Origin: CAZRDB01 sp964598695
GTDB lineage: Bacteria > Armatimonadota > Zipacnadia > UBA1398
Direction of reading: 5' to 3'
Length of the DNA stretch: 35,116 nucleotides
Assembly (NCBI GenBank): GCA_964598695.1
Contig: CAZRDB010000031.1
Location: 1 to 35,116 of the forward strand
Position 1 is the first letter of the stretch, and each line of letters begins with the position of its first letter. A program made the position numbers and the translations under genes. Positions 17,170-26,120 of this stretch are shown here, piece after piece. The notes beneath the pieces are model-generated. The model was not told the origin of the DNA and searched no databases. It saw nothing but the letters and a program-made list of their open reading frames with translations.

Positions 17170-18867
17170 CTACGGCGTGGCCGAGGCGAGCGCCAGGGCC
17201 GCCTTGGCCGTCGCGGTCCGCCCGAGCGCCGGATCCAGCGGGAGCTGCGGGGGCGCCCCGCCCGAGCCGCCGATCCGGGTCGCCAGGGCCTGGTCGAGAC
17301 CGGGGACGCGCGCGGCACAGCCGAGCGCCGCAGCGCACGGAGGCTCGGTCCCGCCGGCGAGACCCCGGGCGGCCCGCTCGATCGTCGGAAGCGCGCGCCC
17401 CGTCCACTCCGTATCACCCGTGACGAGGGCGTGTTGGGCGAGCGCGTAGAGGGCCAATGCCGAGGAGGTCGACTGGGCGCCGGCCCAGGCGCCCTGGTCA
17501 TCCGGCGGCGCCAATGGCAGGCCGGCCGGCGTCGCCGGATCCCACAGCGCGCGCAGGAGGCGCTCCGCCTGCGCGTGCATCCCCGCCCGGTCGTAGGCGA
17601 TCGCGGCCAGGGCCTGCGTCGCGAGTGTCACGCCGCCGCCGGGCTCCTCTACCACGAAGTAGAAGTCGTCGGCCTGGATCTCCGCGAGCGCGAGACGGCA
17701 GGCCGCCTCGAGGCACGCGGGGTCCAGACGGCGGCCTGCCTTGCCGAGCCAGCCGGTCCACACGTCGCTCGATGCGGCACGCAGGGCAGCGGTCGCGGGG
17801 AGCGCGCCGGTCGCGAGCGAGCCGCCGGCCGTCGCGAAGAGGAACGGGTACGTCCGGCTCTCGCCCGCGGCGAGCGTGACGGGGAAGCGGAGATCGCCGC
17901 CGGCGTACAGCTCCTGGTCGTCCGGCCCGCCGCAGTCCACGTAGTACTCGGCCGCTCTGCTGTGCTCGCCGCGCAGCACCTCGTCCGATGGCAGGAAGTC
18001 ATCGTCCCCGAAGACCCAGATCGCGTTGAGGATCGGGATGGGATCGGCCGCGCCCGGCCCGCTCGCGGAGACGACCTGAAGCATGCCGTCGCCGTTCTTG
18101 TCGAACGCCTCGAACGCGACGCAGCCGGGCTTGTGCTGGCCGAACTCCCCGACCGGGTCGACGACCGTCTTGGGCGCACCCTCGACGAAGAGCGTCACGG
18201 GGCGCGAGCCGGCTGTCGCCCAGTGGCTCTCGAGGAGCCCGACGAAGACCTGGTGGCGGCTTCCCGGCTGGACGCGGAAGCGGTAGACGATCGGCTCCTT
18301 GGCGAAGTCGGCCCGAATGCTCTCGTAGGCCGGATCGCACGGGAGAGCCGGGTGGCCCCAACCGGGGAGACGCCGCGAGCCGCTCGCGCAGCCCCAGGCG
18401 CGGGCCTCGCGGATCGGGCTGAGGCCCTCCGGCAGCCGTACGACCGCCCGGCCGCCGGACTCGCCGAACACCTCGCCCCACGAGACGTCGCCCGTGGTCC
18501 GGAGCACCAGCTCGCCCGTCGCCGCGGCGCCGGAGGTGTTCGTGAGGGTGACCTCGGCGACGTCGCAGGGCGCCTGGAACATGGGGGCACGGTAGGCGAG
18601 GACATCCAGGGCAAGCGTGCCCGAGGAGGCGCCAAGCGCGACGGCCGGGCCGGGATCGAACTGGCAGTCCCGCTCTCGCGCCTCGGCCGCCGTCGACCCC
18701 TCGCAGGCCACGGAGAACACCGCACGACCCCAGTCCTCGACAAGAGCACCGTCACGGACGGCGCTGGCCGACGGGCAGCCCGGCGTGCCGAGGGGGAGGG
18801 CCTCCTGCGCGAGCGAGGCGACAGACGAGCAGAGGAGGAACGACGCAGCGAGGAGGATGCGGTTCAT
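17170..18867 (-). CDS. Exported protein of unknown function with helical repeat C-terminus
   Basis: A 565-residue protein with a clear signal peptide (MNRILLAASFLLCSSVASLA). The next 350 or so residues are beta-rich with many paired cysteines. They include DKNGDGMLQVV, which looks like an EF-hand-type calcium loop (about residues 264-275). The last 180 or so residues are helical and resemble an alpha/alpha barrel: TLATQALAAIAYDRAGMHAQAERLLRAL and SSALALYALAQHALVTGD. I do not recognise a family; a surface glycan-related or adhesion role is possible but not shown. The ATG at 18867 has GGAGGG seven bases upstream. It overlaps the preceding stop by one base (TGATG), so the two genes are translationally coupled. 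Confidence 0.75.
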   Translation of the reverse strand: MNRILLAASFLLCSSVASLAQEALPLGTPGCPSASAVRDGALVEDWGRAVFSVACEGSTAAEARERDCQFDPGPAVALGASSGTLALDVLAYRAPMFQAPCDVAEVTLTNTSGAAATGELVLRTTGDVSWGEVFGESGGRAVVRLPEGLSPIREARAWGCASGSRRLPGWGHPALPCDPAYESIRADFAKEPIVYRFRVQPGSRHQVFVGLLESHWATAGSRPVTLFVEGAPKTVVDPVGEFGQHKPGCVAFEAFDKNGDGMLQVVSASGPGAADPIPILNAIWVFGDDDFLPSDEVLRGEHSRAAEYYVDCGGPDDQELYAGGDLRFPVTLAAGESRTYPFLFATAGGSLATGALPATAALRAASSDVWTGWLGKAGRRLDPACLEAACRLALAEIQADDFYFVVEEPGGGVTLATQALAAIAYDRAGMHAQAERLLRALWDPATPAGLPLAPPDDQGAWAGAQSTSSALALYALAQHALVTGDTEWTGRALPTIERAARGLAGGTEPPCAAALGCAARVPGLDQALATRIGGSGGAPPQLPLDPALGRTATAKAALALASATP

Positions 18868-20363
18868 CACGCATCCCTCCCCTCGGGAGCGCGCTCCGGA
18901 GAGTGGGCGACCTTCAGGCCGTAGAGCTGCGCGTAGGCCTCGACGGTGCGGCGGTGGTTGCCGAGCGTGACGACCTGGTGGAAGCCGAGGACATCCCGCG
19001 CGTCCTCGACGTCGTCCATCGTGATCTCGATGACCGTGCGGCAGCCGCCGGCCGGGGGGGTGTCGAGGTTGGCCTCGACGGTGCCGGTATCGACGAGCAC
19101 CTCGTCCGACCCCGTGAAGCGGATCAGCGAGCAGGGCTGACCCTCCGGCCACAGGACCTGCGTCGAGACGCCGATGTCGGACTCCGAATGGCTCCGCAGG
19201 ATGACGGGCGCCGGCGGCTTGTCGAAGCCGGCCAGCCGCGTTCCGCACGTGCAGTGCGAGGCGACGAGCCGGTTCTTGTAGGTCTCGGCGACCGGGTCGT
19301 TCATGTAGCCCGGACGGTCGAGAAGGTAGCTGGTGAACATCAGCGAGACCGCGCCGAACAGGTCGGCCTCGCAGCCGGCCGTCACGCCGATGTCCTGGAG
19401 CATCGACCAGGCCATGCAGGGAGGAGTCGGGACGACCCGGGAGCCCACCATGCCGAGGCAGTCCATCGAGAGGGCGTTGGCGCCCTCGTCGGCGAGCAGC
19501 CGCTTGGCGGTGACGTAGGTCCGGGAGGCGTTGAGCATCGTCTCGCGCGTCGGCTCGACGACCCTGCGCGCGACCGAGGCCATGCGGTCGGCAACGGCGC
19601 GGACCTCCGCCGTCTCGGGCATGCGGTCGAACAGCTCCTTGAAGACGCGCCGGGGGATCTGGCGAACCTTGACACCCAGCGTCGGGAGCACGGTCTCCTC
19701 GCGACGGTCGCCGTGGATCCACAGCACGCGCGTCTGCTCGAACTGGCGCTTGCAGCGGACCATGCGCAGGGCGTCACGGACGCCTTCCAGCTCCATCGAG
19801 GAGACGACGTGCACGCCGGGCTGGCGCGAGATCGTCAGCACGTGGCCGGTGAACGACATCCCGACCGGCGCGAAGATGATCGTCGGCGTGCCGGCGTCCG
19901 CGATCCGCTGCATCCACGGCCAGACGGCCAGATGCTGCGGGTGCAGCAGGACCGCGTCGGGCCGCTCGCGCGCGACCAACTCGAGGAACTCGGCGACCTG
20001 TGCCTCGCTCTCGATTGGGTCGGGGCGAACCTCCACCCGCACCCCCGTCTCCGCGCCGATCCGTCGGATTGCCTCGGTGTACTCGGCGCGGTGGCCCTCC
20101 AGGTCATAGGAGGTGCCGGGCCAACCGAGCCAATACGGGGGCGTGAGGCGGACCACGGCCATCAGGACCTTCACGCGCGGCCGGGGCCGAAGCGAGGCCT
20201 CATCGACGGTCTCGGTCAGGTTGGCCGCGTAGGCCCGCGGGCCGAGCGGCAGGACCGCCGCCCCCCCCGCAAGCGCCGCGCAGGAGGCCAGGAACTGTCG
20301 TCTGCTCTGCGCGCCGCAGCAGCAGTGGCTCCCACACTCATGCATTCCATCGTGCGTGGCCAT
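18867..20363 (-). CDS. Tat-signal protein with sugar-isomerase-like features and Cys/His N-terminus
   Basis: A 498-residue protein. A Cys/His-rich leader (HECGSHCCCGAQ) directly precedes the twin-arginine motif SRRQFLASCAALAGG. The mature part starts around residue 48 and has a segment on computing a sugar-binding face (VEVRPDPIESEAQVAEFLELV, PDAVLLHPQHLAVWPW). It loosely recalls the L-fucose/L-arabinose isomerase fold: alternating strands and helices, later metal-like residues in DCLGMVG, CEADLFGA and a late domain with conserved His/Cys (VASHCTCGTRL). I am not certain of this assignment. The ATG at 20363 follows GGAAGGAG by nine bases. It is divergent from the propeller-cytochrome gene, with 195 bases between starts. 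Confidence 0.65.
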   Translation of the reverse strand: MATHDGMHECGSHCCCGAQSRRQFLASCAALAGGAAVLPLGPRAYAANLTETVDEASLRPRPRVKVLMAVVRLTPPYWLGWPGTSYDLEGHRAEYTEAIRRIGAETGVRVEVRPDPIESEAQVAEFLELVARERPDAVLLHPQHLAVWPWMQRIADAGTPTIIFAPVGMSFTGHVLTISRQPGVHVVSSMELEGVRDALRMVRCKRQFEQTRVLWIHGDRREETVLPTLGVKVRQIPRRVFKELFDRMPETAEVRAVADRMASVARRVVEPTRETMLNASRTYVTAKRLLADEGANALSMDCLGMVGSRVVPTPPCMAWSMLQDIGVTAGCEADLFGAVSLMFTSYLLDRPGYMNDPVAETYKNRLVASHCTCGTRLAGFDKPPAPVILRSHSESDIGVSTQVLWPEGQPCSLIRFTGSDEVLVDTGTVEANLDTPPAGGCRTVIEITMDDVEDARDVLGFHQVVTLGNHRRTVEAYAQLYGLKVAHSPERAPEGRDA

Positions 20364-20399
20364 TCCGTTCGACTCCTTCCGGCCGGTCCTGCAGAACCA

Positions 20400-20417
20400 G
20401 CACGACGATATTCGTGC
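20400..20417. promoter_or_regulatory. Operator-like palindrome in divergent region
   Basis: GCACGA and TCGTGC are separated by six AT-richer bases (CGATAT) between the divergent starts at 20363 and 20559. This spacing suits a dimeric regulator. No experimentally known site is matched, and the promoters themselves are unclear here. Confidence 0.25.
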
Positions 20418-20558
20418 GCATGAGGCATCGCCCTCCAGAAATATCCACCCGCGATCGGGGGCCATCGAGGGAGGGAGGAGAGAGGCGTCGTGGAAGAGGA
20501 GAGGGTCCTAGCACCCTGTGGCCCAACGGGCCCGTCTGTGGAGAGAGCTGATCTGTCG

Positions 20559-22406
20559 ATGCGGATGATCTGGATTCTCGCGAGCCTCGCGACCTGCGCC
20601 GTTGCGGCTCTTGTCGCGCAGGGCCTCTCCGGTCGCGCCGAGGCCGCGGCCCGGCCCGTCTACGCTTCTCCGTTCGCCGTGGCCGTCACACCGGACGGCG
20701 CGACCCTGCTGGCCACCGAGCACACCGCCGACCGGCTGGTCGCGCTGAGTGTGGCCAGCGGGGATCGGATCTGGAGCGTGACCACGCCCTCCTCGCCGTC
20801 CGGGCTCGTGCTGTCGCCCGACGGGAGGCGCGCCTACGTGGCCTGCACGCGGGCGCGGTGCGTGGCGGTGGTCGATCTGAAGAGCCACAAGGTCGAGCGG
20901 AAGATCTCCGTCGGGGCCCACCCCGTCGGCCTGACCCTGAGCGGCGACGGCGCCACGCTGTACGTCTGCAACCGCTTCACCAACGACGTCTCGGTTGTCG
21001 ACACGAAGCAGGGCAAGGAGCTGGCCCGTGTGCCAGCGGTGCGCGAGCCCGGCTACGCCGCCCTCTCCGAGCCGACCGGGACGCTCGTGGTGACCAACCG
21101 GATCGCCAACGGCTCGAACTTCGAGCCCGGGCTGGCGGCCGATGTGACGTTCGTCGACACCGCGACGCGCACAACTGCCGGAACGCTCCGGTTGCCGACC
21201 GGCTGCAACGAGCTGGAGCAGGTCGTCTGCTCGCAGGACGGCCAGTGGGCCTACGTGGTCGGCGTGCTGAGCCGCTTCCTCGTCCCGACCACCCAGATCG
21301 AGCGCGGCTGGATCAACACCAACATGCTGTCGGTCATCCATATCCCGGACCGGACGCTCCTCGCGACCGTTCTCCTGGACGACCTCGATCTCGGCGCGGC
21401 CAACCCGACTGGGGCGCTGCTCGCACCCGATGGCGAGACCCTGTACATCTCCCACCGAGGCTCCCATGAGATCACGGTGCTCGACCTGCCGACTCTCCAC
21501 AAGGTCGTGGAGGCCGTCCCGGTGGAGCAGCGCGCGGACCTCGCCAACGATCTCACCTTCCTCTACCGCAACGACGTGCGCAAGCGGTACGATGCCGGCG
21601 GGCTCGGGCCCACCGGGCTCGCCCTCTCGCCCGACGGCTCCCGCCTGTTCGTCGCCAACTACTTCTCCGATGCGATCGGGGTCTTCCGCACCGGGGACAT
21701 GAAGCATGGCGACTCGTTCCCGCTCGGCGCGCCGCAGGAGATGGATCTGGTCCGCAAGGGCGAGTTCCTCTTCCACGATGCGAAGCTGTGCTTCCAGCAG
21801 TGGCAGTCCTGCGCGAGTTGCCACCCCGACGGCCGCGCTGACGGGCTGATGTGGGACCTCATGAACGACGGCCTCGGGAACCCGAAGAACGCCAAGTCGC
21901 TGCTGCTCGCGGGCAAGACCCCGCCCTCGATGGCCCATGGGATCCGCGCCGACATGCGCGTCGCGGCCGAGGCCGGGGTGAAGTACATCCTCTTCCGCCA
22001 ACCGGAGACGGCCGATGTCGACGCCCTCGAGGCCTACATCGCGGCCATGGAGCCGGAGCGCAGCCCGCTGCTCGACGAAGGCAAGGCCATGCAGCAGAGC
22101 ATCGCGCGCGGCAAGGCTCTGTTCGACAGCAAGGAGACCGGCTGCCTCGAGTGCCACCCGGGGCCGATCTACACGGGCCTCAAGACCGTCGATGTGGGCA
22201 CCCGCTCCAAGTACGACACCGAGGAGGAGTTCGACACCCCAACCTTGGTCGAACTGTTCCGCACCGGCCCGTACCTGCACGATGGCACCGCGGTCACCCT
22301 GAAGGACGTTCTGACGACGGGCAACCGCGACGACAAGCACGGCCGGACGTCCCACCTCTCGGAGCAGCAGATCGAGGACCTGGCCAACTTCCTCGGCTCG
22401 CTGTAG
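20559..22406 (+). CDS. YVTN beta-propeller protein with c-type cytochrome domain
   Basis: A 615-residue exported protein. A signal peptide (MRMIWILASLATCAVAALVAQG) precedes a seven-bladed YVTN-type propeller of about 370 residues, with repeats such as PSGLVLSPDGRRAYVA, PVGLTLSGDGATLYVC and PTGLALSPDGSRLFVANYFSD. The C-terminal third is a di-haem cytochrome resembling the cytochrome c peroxidase/MauG family: CASCH (Cys418, Cys421, His422) and CLECH (Cys529, Cys532, His533), with TPTLVELFRTGPYLHDG between the second haem and the end. Such proteins act in the periplasm in electron transfer or peroxide/quinone cofactor chemistry. The ATG at 20559 has GGAGAGAG about 11 bases upstream. The next gene starts 13 bases after the stop. 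Confidence 0.88.
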   Translation: MRMIWILASLATCAVAALVAQGLSGRAEAAARPVYASPFAVAVTPDGATLLATEHTADRLVALSVASGDRIWSVTTPSSPSGLVLSPDGRRAYVACTRARCVAVVDLKSHKVERKISVGAHPVGLTLSGDGATLYVCNRFTNDVSVVDTKQGKELARVPAVREPGYAALSEPTGTLVVTNRIANGSNFEPGLAADVTFVDTATRTTAGTLRLPTGCNELEQVVCSQDGQWAYVVGVLSRFLVPTTQIERGWINTNMLSVIHIPDRTLLATVLLDDLDLGAANPTGALLAPDGETLYISHRGSHEITVLDLPTLHKVVEAVPVEQRADLANDLTFLYRNDVRKRYDAGGLGPTGLALSPDGSRLFVANYFSDAIGVFRTGDMKHGDSFPLGAPQEMDLVRKGEFLFHDAKLCFQQWQSCASCHPDGRADGLMWDLMNDGLGNPKNAKSLLLAGKTPPSMAHGIRADMRVAAEAGVKYILFRQPETADVDALEAYIAAMEPERSPLLDEGKAMQQSIARGKALFDSKETGCLECHPGPIYTGLKTVDVGTRSKYDTEEEFDTPTLVELFRTGPYLHDGTAVTLKDVLTTGNRDDKHGRTSHLSEQQIEDLANFLGSL

Positions 22407-22419
22407 GGGAGTCCCAACC

Positions 22420-25400
22420 ATGCGCTCGGTCCATCATGCGGGGCGCGGAGGCGCGCCCGTGGTCGCACTGCTCGCCCTGCTTCTCTCTGCCGGGCGCTCG
22501 GCAGGGCTGGAGACGCCGCGGTACGACTTCGAGACCGGCGACCTGCAGGGCTGGTCGATCACCGAGGGCGCATTCGGCCTCGTCGTCTGCGACCGTGCCA
22601 CGTTCCGGAACACGGGCGAGATCTACAACAAGCAGGGCACGTACTACCTGTGCTCCCTGGAGACGCCCGAGTACGGATCAGGCGACCCCTACACGGGCGT
22701 CGTGCGTTCGCCCACGTTCGTCCTCGCCGATCCCTTCGTCTCGTTCCTGGTTGGGGGGGGGGCGGGGGAGGGCGTCTACATGGCGCTGTGCCTCGCCGAG
22801 GGCGATGCGGTCGTCCGCCAGGCGCGCGGCCGCGACACCGAGACGATGGACCGCCACATCTGGGACGTCCGCGAGTTCGTCGGCCGGCGGGTCTACCTGC
22901 TCATGGTCGATCGGGCAACGGGCGGCTGGGGCCACGTGACGTTCGACGACTTCCGGCCTCCCTCCGAGGAGGAACTCGCGGACCTCCCGGCCGATGCCGT
23001 CACGCCCGATCTCGCCGGGCCGCTCCGTGCGCGCCTCGCGAGCCTCCGGGCGGCGATGGAGGACCTCCGCGCCACCCACGGGGCCGCCTACGCGGTGCGC
23101 GCGGGGCTGGCCGACGAGCTGCGCGCGCTCGAGCAGTCGCTCCAGGGGCCGATCGCCGGCGAGGCTGCGACCACGCTCGACCGGCTCGCCCGCGAGGCGC
23201 TGCTCGCGAACCCGCTCATCGCCCGCCGCGAGGTACTGTATGTGGTGCGGCCCCAGTACCTGCCCGATCACCACAACACCGAGACGATGTTCCAGACCGG
23301 TGAGATCAACACGGGGAGCTTCCGCGGGGGCGGGGCGCTCAAGGTGCTCGAGGTCGCAACGGGGGCGACGCGCACGCTGCTGGAGCTGCCGAACGGGATC
23401 GTCCGAGACCCCGACGTCTCGCGCGATGGCACGCGGGTGCTCGTCTCGCTACGCGAGGACGCGGGCGACGACTACCACATCGCCGAGGTCCGCGCCGACG
23501 GTGGGGGGGTCGTGCGGCTGACGGAGGGGAGGGGAGTGAGCGACATCGATCCCCTCTACCTGCCGGATGGCCGCATCGCCTTCACCGCCACGCGCGAGCC
23601 CAAGTACTGCGGCTGCAACCGCCACATCATGGGCAACCTGTTCCGCATGGAGCCCGATGGGAGCCGGATCCTCCAGATCGGAAAGAGCACGCTCCACGAG
23701 GGCCACGGCGCGCTGTTGCCCGACGGCCGGATCGTCTACGACCGCTGGGAGTACGTCGATCGCAACTTCGGGGACGCACAGGGACTGTGGACCTGTAACC
23801 CCGACGGAACACAGCACGCGATCTACTGGGGCAACAACACGCCCTCGCCCGGCGGGGTCCTCGACCCGAGGCCGGTACCCGGCCGGCCCGGCCGGTTTCT
23901 CTGCGTCTTCGGCTCGTGCCACGACCGCCCGTGGGGCGCCCTCGCACTCGTCGACCGCAACCTGGGGCTCGACGGGAAGGATCCCGTCGTGATGACCTGG
24001 CCCGCCTCCGCGATGGACCACGTGATGCGGGGCGGGATCGACGAGTTCACCGCGGTCTCCCCCAAGTACGAGGACCCTTACCCCCTCAGCGACAAGTATC
24101 TCCTGTGCTCCCGCATGGTAGGGCGCGGCGAGGAGATGGCCCTCTACCTCGTCGACGTCTTCGGCAATGAGGTGCTCCTGCACGAGGAGGCGCCCGGCTG
24201 CTACGACCCGATGCCGCTCGAGCCCACCCGGCCACCCCAGGCGCTGCCCGACCGGATCGCGCTCCACCGTGACGTGGGGTGGCTCTACCTCCCGGATGTC
24301 TACGCGGGCACGGGCATGGAGCGCGTCGCCCCGGGAACCGTCGCGAGCATCCGCGTTGTCGAGGTCCCGGAGAAGCGGTTCTGGACCCCCGAGGCGTGGC
24401 CCGGCCAGGGCGTACAGGCCCCCGCGATGGCCTGGCACGACTTCAACGCCAAGCGCATCCTCGGCACCGCTCCGGTCGAGGCCGACGGATCGGCGTACGT
24501 CGAGGTCCCGGCCGACCGGTTCGTCTACTTCCAGCTCCTGGACGGCGAGGGCGCCATGGTGCAGTCCATGCGGAGCGGAACCATCGTCCGGCCCGGCGAG
24601 ATGCTCGGCTGCGGCGGCTGCCACGAGAGCCGCCGCGAGAGCCTGCCCAACCGTGACACGGTCGCCTTCCACCGTCCGCCTAGCCGGCTGGCCGAGTGGC
24701 ACGGCCCGACGCGGGACTTCAGCTACACCGCCGAGGTCCAGCCCGTGTGGGACCGTTACTGCGTCTCGTGCCACGACTACGGCCAGCCTGCCGGAGAGCG
24801 GCTGAACCTCTCCGGAGACCGGGTTCTGGCCTTCAACGTCTCGTACGACGAGCTGTGGCGGAAGGGCTACCTCGGCGTGGTCGGGGCTGGGCCCGCTGAG
24901 GTGCAGCCGCCCCTGAGCTGGGGCGCGCGGGCGAGCCGCCTCGTCCAGGTGATCCGCGAGGGGCACGCGGGCGTTCAGCTCGACCCGGAGAGCCTCGACC
25001 GGGTGATCACGTGGGTCGATCTCAACGCCCCGTACTACCCGAGCTTCTCCTCCGGCTTCCCGAGCCACCAGTACGGGCGCAGCCCGCTCACCCCCGCCGA
25101 GACCGCGCGGCTGGAGCAGCTCAGCGGCCGGTCGATCGCCTCGGCCGGCCTGACGGTCGAGCCTGACGCCTGGGTCAACTTCACGCGGCCGGCGTTGAGC
25201 CCATTGCTTGCGATGGCCCCGGAAGCCGCGCGGGAGGAGATCCTCGCCCTGATCGAAGCCGGCGCGCGGAGGCTCACCGACGCACCGCGGCCCGACATGC
25301 CCGGCTGGGCCCTGGCCGAGACGGACCGACCCACCGAGGAACGCTACGCGTTCTGGGCCGATCTGCAGCGGCGAGCCCGCGAGAGCGCCCTGGAACGCAC

Positions 25401-25422
25401 TCGCGGCGCCCCGCGGAACTAG
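22420..25422 (+). CDS. HzsA-related periplasmic multi-domain cytochrome
   Basis: A 1000-residue exported protein related to the hydrazine synthase alpha-subunit-like family of PVC bacteria. A signal peptide (to about residue 28) is followed by an approximately 150-residue beta domain (YDFETGDLQGW, carbohydrate-binding-like), a helical spacer, a beta-propeller with WD40-like blades (LPDGRIAFTATREPKYCGCNRHIMGNLF) and the HzsA-like middle and C-terminal parts. Two haem motifs are CGGCH (Cys731-His735) and CVSCH (Cys781-His785). A third possible motif, CVFGSCH (Cys495-Cys500-His501), has four residues between cysteines. Real hydrazine synthase needs HzsB/C partners that are absent, so the activity differs. 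The ATG at 22420 follows GGGGAG. Its gene is likely co-transcribed with the preceding cytochrome. Confidence 0.85.
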   Translation: MRSVHHAGRGGAPVVALLALLLSAGRSAGLETPRYDFETGDLQGWSITEGAFGLVVCDRATFRNTGEIYNKQGTYYLCSLETPEYGSGDPYTGVVRSPTFVLADPFVSFLVGGGAGEGVYMALCLAEGDAVVRQARGRDTETMDRHIWDVREFVGRRVYLLMVDRATGGWGHVTFDDFRPPSEEELADLPADAVTPDLAGPLRARLASLRAAMEDLRATHGAAYAVRAGLADELRALEQSLQGPIAGEAATTLDRLAREALLANPLIARREVLYVVRPQYLPDHHNTETMFQTGEINTGSFRGGGALKVLEVATGATRTLLELPNGIVRDPDVSRDGTRVLVSLREDAGDDYHIAEVRADGGGVVRLTEGRGVSDIDPLYLPDGRIAFTATREPKYCGCNRHIMGNLFRMEPDGSRILQIGKSTLHEGHGALLPDGRIVYDRWEYVDRNFGDAQGLWTCNPDGTQHAIYWGNNTPSPGGVLDPRPVPGRPGRFLCVFGSCHDRPWGALALVDRNLGLDGKDPVVMTWPASAMDHVMRGGIDEFTAVSPKYEDPYPLSDKYLLCSRMVGRGEEMALYLVDVFGNEVLLHEEAPGCYDPMPLEPTRPPQALPDRIALHRDVGWLYLPDVYAGTGMERVAPGTVASIRVVEVPEKRFWTPEAWPGQGVQAPAMAWHDFNAKRILGTAPVEADGSAYVEVPADRFVYFQLLDGEGAMVQSMRSGTIVRPGEMLGCGGCHESRRESLPNRDTVAFHRPPSRLAEWHGPTRDFSYTAEVQPVWDRYCVSCHDYGQPAGERLNLSGDRVLAFNVSYDELWRKGYLGVVGAGPAEVQPPLSWGARASRLVQVIREGHAGVQLDPESLDRVITWVDLNAPYYPSFSSGFPSHQYGRSPLTPAETARLEQLSGRSIASAGLTVEPDAWVNFTRPALSPLLAMAPEAAREEILALIEAGARRLTDAPRPDMPGWALAETDRPTEERYAFWADLQRRARESALERTRGAPRN

Positions 25423-25462
25423 CCTCATCGGAGGCTCGCGAAAGCACGATCGGAGGTTGCCG

Positions 25463-26068
25463 ATGGACCTGGGACTGCCGCCCCCGCCGGGTGTGCAGAG
25501 CATGGGGGAGCGGTCGCGCAAGGAGAAGCGGGTCATCGTGCTGATCCTGGTGCTGGTCGCCGTCTTCGGCGTGGGAACCTGCGGCTGCTTCGCCGCGTTC
25601 ATGGCCTGGACGATGCACCAGGCGGCCGGTCCGAGCGCGCGCATGGCCGAGCCCTGGCTCGACATGCTGGTCGCGCAGGACTACGAGGGTGCGGCGAAGT
25701 CGGCGGGCCGAGGGGTCACGGCCGATGAGCTGCGCGCCGCGCTCGACCGCAGGATCGGCGCTCCGCTGACGCACTACGAGATGGTCCCGAACTCCGCGAA
25801 GATCAAGATGGACATGGACGCCGACGAGGCCGGCACGACGGTGAGCTACAAGCTGACCGGGGCGCGAGGGACGGCCACCGTGGAGATCGAAGTAACCCAC
25901 GACGCCTCGGAGGCAGGCCGCACGATCGGGATCCCGGCCTGGGGCGTGGATCCGACGCCTGTTGCGTTCTCCGAGAGGCCCGCCTGGGGAGAGAGCGGCC
26001 CGGAGAGCACCGGCGCCGACCGTGAGCCGGGGCGCGGCGCTCCGGCTGAGCGGGGCGACCGCTGGTAG
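25463..26068 (+). CDS. Small single-pass membrane protein of unknown function
   Basis: A 201-residue protein: a proline-rich cytoplasmic N-terminus (LGLPPPPGVQ), a positive stretch (RSRKEKR), one strong membrane helix at about residues 23-45 (VIVLILVLVAVFGVGTCGCF), then an outer domain. The outer domain has helix-strand character (DMLVAQDYEGAAK, DELRAALDRRIG, then strands ending TATVEIEVTHD) and recalls the small NTF2-like or DUF4878-type periplasmic domains. That match is tentative. The last 40 residues are low-complexity. The ATG at 25463 has GGAGG six bases upstream, so the TTG at 25457 is not needed. It is the third gene of the probable operon from 20559. Confidence 0.7.
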   Translation: MDLGLPPPPGVQSMGERSRKEKRVIVLILVLVAVFGVGTCGCFAAFMAWTMHQAAGPSARMAEPWLDMLVAQDYEGAAKSAGRGVTADELRAALDRRIGAPLTHYEMVPNSAKIKMDMDADEAGTTVSYKLTGARGTATVEIEVTHDASEAGRTIGIPAWGVDPTPVAFSERPAWGESGPESTGADREPGRGAPAERGDRW

Positions 26069-26120
26069 GCCCGTGGGGCTCCCGACCGATGCCAGGGAGC
26101 CGGAAAGGAATGCGACGGAG

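Noticed and set aside
20508..22421. Very long open frames opposite the real genes (also at 1726-3114, 7000-9120, 11189-12913, 14071-16311 and 23449-25665)
   Set aside because: They mirror well-recognised proteins, lack ribosome binding sites and family motifs, and are expected in DNA with near-saturated GC third positions.
22420..25422. True hydrazine synthase alpha subunit (anammox)
   Set aside because: No beta or gamma subunit, hydrazine dehydrogenase or other anammox gene is nearby, and HzsA-like paralogues are widespread in non-anammox PVC bacteria.
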